Origin: Pseudofrankia asymbiotica
GTDB lineage: Bacteria > Actinomycetota > Actinomycetes > Frankiales > Frankiaceae
DNA length: 6,784 nucleotides
Direction: 5' to 3'
NCBI RefSeq assembly: GCF_001983105.1
Contig: NZ_MOMC01000047.1
Span: 24,903-31,686, forward strand
A model generated the notes under the pieces. The model saw only the letters and a program-made list of their open reading frames with translations. It was not told the DNA's origin and did not search any database. Position numbers and translations under genes: made by a program. Below are positions 1-4,137 of the stretch, piece by piece (the stretch's first letter is position 1; each line of letters opens with the position of its first letter).

Positions 1-1715
1 GCGGCCTGGCGGGCCCAGGTGTAGTCGGCCTTGCCGGTGGGGTGGCGGCCGATGCGGTCGCAGAGCAGGACGGCGCGCGGGGCCTTGAAACGGGCGACGG
101 AGCGGGCGGTGTGCTCGCGGACCTCGCCGGGGGAGAGGACGACGCCGGGGCGGAGCTGGACGAGCGCGACCACCTCCTCGCCGAACCGCTCGCTCGGCCG
201 GCCGACGACCAGGGCGTCGAGGATGCCGGGATGGAGGCGCAGCGCCTCCTCCACCTCCTCGACGAACACCTTCTCGCCGCCGGTGTTGACGACCATCGCG
301 TCGCGGCCGAGCATGACGATCCGGCCGGATCCGTCCGGTTCGTAGTGCGCCCGGTCGCCGGGGACGGTGACGCGGACGCCGTCGATGACGGGGAACGTCT
401 CCTCGGTCCTGGCCGGGTCGCCCAGGTAGCCGAGCGGGACCCGGCCGATCCGGGCCGTCCACCCGACCTCCGGATCGTCGGGCCTGAGGAACCGCGTCCT
501 GTCCGCCGACAGGACCGCGCCGCCGGCGGACAGGGTGAACTGGCGGGTCCCGGTGTCCTTCGCCGAGCTGCCGAAGGCCATCCCGCCGGTCTCGGACGCG
601 CCGTAGCCGTCGACGATGGTGAGATGCGGGACCAGGTCGAGCAACGTCTGCTTGAGCGCGGCGCTGGTCGTCGCGCCGCCGGTGGCCAGGCGCACGAACG
701 CCGACAGGTCGTACGGCCGGGCGCGCAGCTCGTCGACGAGCGGCCGGGCGTAGGCGTCGCCGACGATCGACATCAGGTTCACCTGTTCGCGCTCGGCGAC
801 GGTGAGGATCGCCCGGGCGTCGAACGGGACGCTGTCGTCGTGCAGGACCAGCGTCGCGCCGAGGGCGAGCGCGGCGAACGCGGTCCACTGCGCGGCGCCG
901 TGCATCAGCGGCGGCGCCGCGAACCAGACGCCGCCCCGGCCGGACGCGGCGATGGCCGAGATCCGTCCGGCGGTGGCCCCCTCGAGACCGCCCATCGCGG
1001 CGACGTAGACGTCGGCCTGCCGCCAGAGGACGCCCTTGGGCCGCCCGGTGGTGCCGCCGGTGCAGACGAGGTAGAGGTCGTCGGGCGACGGGACGGGCAA
1101 CCGGTCGAGGTCGGCGTCGGCCGCCTCCATGACGGCCGCCTCGAACGGGATGGACCCGGGCAGCGGCGCGACCCCCGAGCCGTCGTCCACGTCGACGAGC
1201 AGCCGGCCCCCCGGAGCCCCGCCGCCGCCCTTGCCGCGACGGTCGCCGTCCGGGCTCTGGCCGGTGCCGTCCTGGACGTCCGTGCCACCGGGGCCACCAA
1301 GGCCACCGGCGAGACCGGCGGCGGCGAGCAGCGGGGCGAGCCGGCGGTGGTAGACGACCGCCTCGGCGCCGACCTGGTCCAGCAGCGCGGCGACCTCGCG
1401 GGCGTTGTAGTGATGGTTGACGTTGAACGGCACGGCCCGCGCCCGGTACGCCCCGATCATCGCCTCGAGATACTCGGGGCAGTTGGACAGCAGGACCCCG
1501 ACCGGGCTCTGACCTCGCTCCCACCGTCGCAGCTCGGACCGCTCGCGCGCCGCGCCGAGGCCGCGCCGCTGGAAGAAGGCGGCCAGCCCCCGGGTGCGGT
1601 CGCGCGCCTCGGCGTAGGTGCGCCTGACGTCGTTCCAGACCAGCATCTCCCGGTCGGGCGCCGCGCCGGTGACCACGTCGAGCACCGCCGGTATGGACCA
1701 CTCGCTGTCGGTCAT
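1..1715 (-). CDS. FadD19-type acyl-CoA synthetase (AMP-forming), C-terminal tip missing at window edge
   Basis: It activates a carboxylic acid with ATP to an acyl-adenylate and then forms the acyl-CoA; it is probably cytosolic. There are 571 complete codons without a stop from the ATG at 1715 to the left edge. Visible ANL-superfamily motifs are the P-loop TGGTTGRPKG at residues 219-228, PPLMHG at 268-273, GYGASETGG at 370-378, the ribose-binding Asp454 in PGD, hinge Asp472 in LGRD, GGEKVF with Lys482, and the catalytic C-terminal Lys562 in TGKADY. The run TGGTTGRPKGVLWRQ, the MHG motif and the TGKADY.WA ending resemble mycobacterial FadD19/FadD17 (steroid side-chain or branched acyl-CoA ligases, about 550 residues), so few residues should be missing. 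Residues about 134-169 form a Gly/Asp-rich linker absent from FadD19 as I remember it. A GGAGGTG Shine-Dalgarno 9 bases upstream fixes the start. The true substrate cannot be read; a general medium- or long-chain ligase is the alternative. Confidence 0.95.
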   Translation of the reverse strand, partial: MTDSEWSIPAVLDVVTGAAPDREMLVWNDVRRTYAEARDRTRGLAAFFQRRGLGAARERSELRRWERGQSPVGVLLSNCPEYLEAMIGAYRARAVPFNVNHHYNAREVAALLDQVGAEAVVYHRRLAPLLAAAGLAGGLGGPGGTDVQDGTGQSPDGDRRGKGGGGAPGGRLLVDVDDGSGVAPLPGSIPFEAAVMEAADADLDRLPVPSPDDLYLVCTGGTTGRPKGVLWRQADVYVAAMGGLEGATAGRISAIAASGRGGVWFAAPPLMHGAAQWTAFAALALGATLVLHDDSVPFDARAILTVAEREQVNLMSIVGDAYARPLVDELRARPYDLSAFVRLATGGATTSAALKQTLLDLVPHLTIVDGYGASETGGMAFGSSAKDTGTRQFTLSAGGAVLSADRTRFLRPDDPEVGWTARIGRVPLGYLGDPARTEETFPVIDGVRVTVPGDRAHYEPDGSGRIVMLGRDAMVVNTGGEKVFVEEVEEALRLHPGILDALVVGRPSERFGEEVVALVQLRPGVVLSPGEVREHTARSVARFKAPRAVLLCDRIGRHPTGKADYTWARQA

Positions 1716-1724
1716 GCCCCGCCG

Positions 1725-1731
1725 CACCTCC
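1725..1731 (-). promoter_or_regulatory. Shine-Dalgarno of the acyl-CoA synthetase
   Basis: The minus strand reads GGAGGTG, a near-perfect match to the 16S rRNA anti-Shine-Dalgarno, followed by 9 bases and the ATG at 1715. It is the strongest ribosome binding site in the window and decides the start of the acyl-CoA synthetase. Confidence 0.85.
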
Positions 1732-1779
1732 GCCGCCACCGACCGCCGGCCTGACCCCGTGACGGTCGTCGTCGGAGCA

Positions 1780-1785
1780 AAGATA
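1780..1785 (-). promoter_or_regulatory. candidate -10 box for the acyl-CoA synthetase
   Basis: The minus strand reads TATCTT, which fits the actinobacterial TANNNT -10 pattern, inside the only AT-rich run of the divergent gap (about 1778-1798). The implied transcript would start near 1773 and carry a leader of roughly 58 bases including the Shine-Dalgarno. No TTGACA-like -35 box stands at the usual distance, so this rests on composition and position only. The overlapping 8-base palindromes AGATATCT (1781-1788) and ATCTAGAT (1785-1792) and the dyad CCGGT-CTG-ACCGG (1809-1821) lie beside it and could be regulator contacts. Confidence 0.22.
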
Positions 1786-1825
1786 TCTAGATGAATCCAC
1801 ATCCGCTACCGGTCTGACCGGCGGT

Positions 1826-1870
1826 GGCGCGGCCTCGGCGCCCGGCGGAGCATGGCGCCGGGTCCGCGCC
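1826..1870. repeat. long GC hairpin in the divergent gap
   Basis: Arms 1826-1842 and 1854-1870 are 17 bases each. They pair at 15 Watson-Crick positions plus one G-U wobble with one mismatch, around an 11-base loop (1843-1853). No T-run follows on either strand, so it is not a classical intrinsic terminator. It lies 70 bases upstream of the methyltransferase ATG. It would be in that gene's leader if transcription starts upstream, or outside the transcript if the gene is leaderless. Chance hairpins are common at this GC content, but one this long and nearly perfect is less so. Confidence 0.55.
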
Positions 1871-1926
1871 GTGGCCGGGGGAGCGGCCCGTCGCCGGGCC
1901 GGGGCGGATGGCCTGCCCGCGGGCCG

Positions 1927-1932
1927 TATCGT
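1927..1932 (+). promoter_or_regulatory. candidate -10 box for leaderless methyltransferase mRNA
   Basis: The plus strand reads TATCGT, matching TANNNT, and is followed by exactly 7 bases before the ATG at 1940. That spacing would place the transcription start on or next to the A of the start codon, the usual geometry of leaderless genes in actinobacteria. It agrees with the lack of a Shine-Dalgarno sequence directly upstream of the ATG. There is no clear -35 element. Confidence 0.35.
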
Positions 1933-1939
1933 GCCGGTC

Positions 1940-2746
1940 ATGGAGTACGTCCACGGCTATTCGGACCAGGAGCGCGCGCGGCTGGCCGACCAGGCCGCGA
2001 CGTTGACCGACCTGCTGCACGCGGACACGCGCTACCCGGCGGGAAGCCGGGTGCTGGAGGCCGGGTGCGGGGTGGGGGCCCAGACGGTCATCCTCGCGGC
2101 GAACAGCCCGGACGCCGACGTCACCTGCGTCGACATCTCGGCGGCGTCGGTCACCGCCGCCCGCGAGCGGGCCACGCGGGCCGGGCTGGCCAACGTGCGC
2201 TTCCTGCGCGCCGACCTGTTCGACGCCCCGTTCCCGCGAGCGTCGTTCGACCACGTCTTCGTCTGCTTCGTGCTGGAGCACCTGGCGGACCCGGTCGCGG
2301 CGCTCGCGGCGCTGCGCGGGCTGCTGCGCCCGGGCGGCTCGATCACGGTGATCGAGGGCGACCACGGCTCGGCCTACTTCCACCCCGACAGCGAGGCGGC
2401 ACGCCGGGCGATCGGCTGCCTGGTCGACCTGCAGGCACGCGCCGGCGGTGACGCGCTGATCGGGCGGCGCCTCTACCCGCTACTGGTCCAGGCCGGCTAC
2501 CGCGACGTCGCCGTCTCACCCCGGGTCGTCTACGCCGACGCCAGCCGCCCGCACCTGGTCGACGGCTTCACCCGGCGCACGTTCACCGCCATGGTCGAGG
2601 GCGTCGGCGAGCAGGCCGTCGGCGAGGCGCTGCTCGACGCGCCTACCTGGGCCGCCGGCGTCCGCGCCCTGCACCGCACCACCGAGCCCGACGGCACCTT
2701 CAGCTACACCTTCTTCAAGGCCACCGCGACCAGCCCGCCGGCCTGA
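1940..2746 (+). CDS. class I SAM-dependent methyltransferase
   Basis: This is a 268-residue soluble methyltransferase that moves a methyl group from S-adenosylmethionine to an unidentified acceptor. Motif I is VLEAGCGVGA at residues 38-47. Asp65 in VTCVDIS is the acidic residue expected to bind the SAM ribose. ADLF follows at 91-94, FDHVFVCFVLEHL at 103-115, and LLRPGG at 128-133. A conserved-looking EGDHGSAYFHPD stretch comes directly after, and the protein ends with FSYTFFKA close to the C-terminus. I recognise this arrangement, including the MEYVHGYS opening, from a widespread bacterial and archaeal family annotated only as UbiE-like or methyltransferase-domain protein. That opening is why I start at ATG 1940 rather than at in-frame GTG codons at 1871 or 1931. 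The gene is divergent from the acyl-CoA synthetase and convergent with the oxidase. The substrate is unknown; small-molecule O-, N- or C-methylation is the broad guess. Confidence 0.93.
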   Translation: MEYVHGYSDQERARLADQAATLTDLLHADTRYPAGSRVLEAGCGVGAQTVILAANSPDADVTCVDISAASVTAARERATRAGLANVRFLRADLFDAPFPRASFDHVFVCFVLEHLADPVAALAALRGLLRPGGSITVIEGDHGSAYFHPDSEAARRAIGCLVDLQARAGGDALIGRRLYPLLVQAGYRDVAVSPRVVYADASRPHLVDGFTRRTFTAMVEGVGEQAVGEALLDAPTWAAGVRALHRTTEPDGTFSYTFFKATATSPPA

Positions 2747-2748
2747 TG

Positions 2749-2796
2749 GCCTAACGCCCCGCCTGCCTAACGCCCCGCCTGCCTAACGCCCCGCCG
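2749..2796. repeat. three tandem copies of a 16-base unit at the convergent gene junction
   Basis: The unit gcctaacgccccgcct occurs at 2749-2764 and 2765-2780, and as 2781-2796 with a final g in place of t. The third copy contains the last codons and the TAG of the oxidase gene, and the other two extend towards the methyltransferase stop. Since 16 is not a multiple of 3, the three TAG (minus) and three TAA (plus) triplets fall in all three frames of each strand. This looks like slippage triplication of the oxidase 3' end. Confidence 0.95.
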
Positions 2797-3967
2797 GCCC
2801 CGGGGCGCCGGGGACGCGGGCGCCCGAGACGAGGGTGCGGTCGAGGTCCGCCACGGTCGCGGCGCCGAGCAGCGCCATCGCCCGGTCGAGCTCCTCGCGC
2901 AGCAGCTCGATCATCCGTACGACTCCGGCCTCGCCACCCGCGGCGAGGCCGTACAGGTACGGCCGGCCCACGAACACGCCGGCGGCGCCGAGCGCGAGCG
3001 CCTTCGCCGCGTCGTTGCCGCGCCGGACACCCCCGTCGAGGAACACCGTGAGCCGGCCGGCCGCCGCGTCGACCACCTCCGGCAGGACGTCGATCGTCGC
3101 GGGGACGCCGTCCAGCTGCCGGCCGCCGTGGTTCGAGACGACGACGCCGTCGACGCCCATCTCGACGAGCCGGTCGCACTCGTCGCCGCGCATCAGGCCC
3201 TTGATGATGAGCGGGCCCGTCCACAGCGCCCGGACCCGCTCGACGTCCTCCCAGGTGACGCAGTCCGACGCCGCCATGATCGTGTCACGGGTCTGGTCGA
3301 GGCTCAGCTGGGACGGGGCGTCGGGAGGGGCGGTACCGAGCCGGCCGCGCAGGTAGTCGGCCTTGCCGCGCAGGAAGTCGGTCGCCCAGGCGGGCTTGCC
3401 GGCCCCCTGCAGCACGATCCTGGGGCGTGGCGGCCGGCTCATGAGCCGGTTGCGGGTGTCCCGCTCGCGGTTGCCGAGGATCGACGTGTCGATGGTGATG
3501 GCCAGGGCCCGGTATCCCGCCGCCGCGATCCGCCGCAGGAGGTCCCCGAGCCCGGCGCGGTCCGGGGGCAGGTAGAGCTGGTACCAGAGGGAACCGGTCG
3601 AGCTCGCGGCGACGTCCTCGAGCGGGAAGGCCGCGACGGTGCTCTGCATGTACACGACGTCGGCGCGCGCCGCGGCCCGGGCGACGGCGATCTCCGCGGC
3701 CGACCGGGCGAGGCGGCTCGCGCCCGTCGGCGCCAGCATGATCGGCATCGACAGCCGCTCACCGAACACGGTCGTGGACAGGTCCCGCTTGGCGACGTCG
3801 GCGAGCGGCCGGGGGCGAAACTCGATGCGGTCGAACGCGGCTCGGTTGCGCCGCAGGGAGACCTCGTCGCCGGCCCCGCCCTCCAGGGCGTCGAACACCG
3901 CCCGGGGAAGCCTGCGGCGCGCCAGCCGCCGGAAGTCCTCGACGTTGACGGCGTCCTGCATCCTCAC
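2783..3967 (-). CDS. FMN-dependent 2-hydroxyacid oxidase/dehydrogenase (LldD/glycolate oxidase family)
   Basis: It should oxidise an L-2-hydroxy acid to the 2-keto acid using bound FMN, passing electrons to oxygen or a carrier. The 394 residues match the usual family length and form a single TIM-barrel domain. Residues equivalent to the spinach glycolate oxidase active site are Gln130 and Tyr132 in WYQLY, Thr158 and Arg167 in TIDTSILGNRE, Lys255 in IIKG, catalytic His279 and Arg282 in SNHGGRQLD, and the FMN phosphate-binding DGGVRRG (310-316) and GRP (333-335). The N-terminal substrate Tyr (Tyr24 in glycolate oxidase) aligns with Ala27 in LPRAVFDALEGGA, which suggests altered substrate binding. 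GTG 3967 has AGGGAAGGGA 9 bases upstream. ATG 3961, two codons in, has AGGG 9 bases upstream and is an equal alternative. A possible small ORF ends in a GTGA overlap with the GTG. It is probably co-transcribed with the A-T-TE gene. Lactate, mandelate or a longer hydroxy acid are all possible substrates. Confidence 0.96.
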   Translation of the reverse strand: MRMQDAVNVEDFRRLARRRLPRAVFDALEGGAGDEVSLRRNRAAFDRIEFRPRPLADVAKRDLSTTVFGERLSMPIMLAPTGASRLARSAAEIAVARAAARADVVYMQSTVAAFPLEDVAASSTGSLWYQLYLPPDRAGLGDLLRRIAAAGYRALAITIDTSILGNRERDTRNRLMSRPPRPRIVLQGAGKPAWATDFLRGKADYLRGRLGTAPPDAPSQLSLDQTRDTIMAASDCVTWEDVERVRALWTGPLIIKGLMRGDECDRLVEMGVDGVVVSNHGGRQLDGVPATIDVLPEVVDAAAGRLTVFLDGGVRRGNDAAKALALGAAGVFVGRPYLYGLAAGGEAGVVRMIELLREELDRAMALLGAATVADLDRTLVSGARVPGAPGPAGR

Positions 3968-4131
3968 TCGCCCTGATCCCTTCCCTGGCGCCGCGCTGTA
4001 GCTTGCGTTTCAGGCTCGGTGGTGAGCCAGGTCCGTGATGTTGGCGTGGTTCGGGGGTTGGCCTGCCGGCGTCGGCCCGGGCCCTGATCCCTTCCCTGGC
4101 GCCGCGCTGTGGCTTGCGTTTCAGGCTCCAT
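3964..4131 (-). CDS. possible small protein with an internal 16-residue duplication
   Basis: This is an open frame of 55 codons from ATG 4131 to TGA 3964-3966. It begins 6 bases after the A-T-TE stop, in the same frame, and its TGA overlaps the oxidase GTG as GTGA, so it fills the gap completely. The peptide EPETQATARRQGRDQG occurs at residues 2-17 and 39-54. The copies lie 111 bases (37 codons) apart, in frame, and their single base difference is synonymous (GCC/GCT, Ala). The product would be hydrophilic, with 11 Arg, few hydrophobic residues, no signal peptide and no membrane segment, and is probably disordered. A GAGG lies 11 bases before the ATG. Against it, only about 36 of 54 sense codons end in G or C, well below the neighbours, and no family is recognised. 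It could instead be a non-coding repeat that happens to stay open, or a former C-terminal extension of the A-T-TE protein. Confidence 0.35.
   Translation of the reverse strand: MEPETQATARRQGRDQGPGRRRQANPRTTPTSRTWLTTEPETQATARRQGRDQGE
3970..4017. repeat. 48-base direct repeat, copy 1
   Basis: It is identical to 4081-4128 in 47 of 48 bases, differing only at 4000 (a versus g). On the minus strand this copy lies directly upstream of the oxidase and carries its Shine-Dalgarno-like AGGGAAGGGA. It includes the imperfect dyad GCTTGCGTTTCAGGC (4001-4015), whose ends GCTTG and CAGGC are nearly complementary. Confidence 0.98.
3971..3986 (-). promoter_or_regulatory. Shine-Dalgarno region of the oxidase, two candidate sites
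   Basis: The minus strand has AGGGAAGGGA (3977-3986), 9 bases before GTG 3967, and AGGG (3971-3974), 9 bases before ATG 3961. Both starts are thus equally well served. Both sites lie inside repeat copy 1, so the repeat supplies the translation signal of the oxidase. Confidence 0.5.
4081..4128. repeat. 48-base direct repeat, copy 2
   Basis: This is the second copy, 111 bases from the first and separated from it by a 63-base unique stretch (4018-4080). It lies just after the stop of the A-T-TE gene on the minus strand. It has the same AGGGAAGGGA but no start codon at the matching distance, so it does not serve a second gene in that way. Confidence 0.98.
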
Positions 4132-4137
4132 GGCCGG

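Noticed and set aside
42..1754. Very long open frame on the plus strand opposite the acyl-CoA synthetase
   Set aside because: The translation is rich in Gly, Asp, Arg and Val with no family motif. The opposite strand carries all the ANL motifs in order and a perfect Shine-Dalgarno, so this is an antisense shadow produced by high GC.
1871..1939. N-terminal extension of the methyltransferase from GTG 1871 or GTG 1931
   Set aside because: The extension is Gly/Arg/Ala-rich and not family-like, whereas the conserved family opening begins at the ATG at 1940.
1787..2383. 198-residue minus-strand frame overlapping the methyltransferase
   Set aside because: It is an Arg/Gly/Val-rich shadow of the methyltransferase, whose plus-strand motifs are clear.
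2789..2813. GC-rich near-palindrome at the oxidase 3' end as a possible terminator
   Set aside because: The arms pair perfectly for only about six bases around the centre before a mismatch, with no room for a loop and no T-run on either strand. It also lies inside the coding end of the oxidase.
4074..4083. Ten-base palindrome GGCCCGGGCC near repeat copy 2
   Set aside because: Short GC palindromes are expected often at this composition, and nothing else supports a site here.
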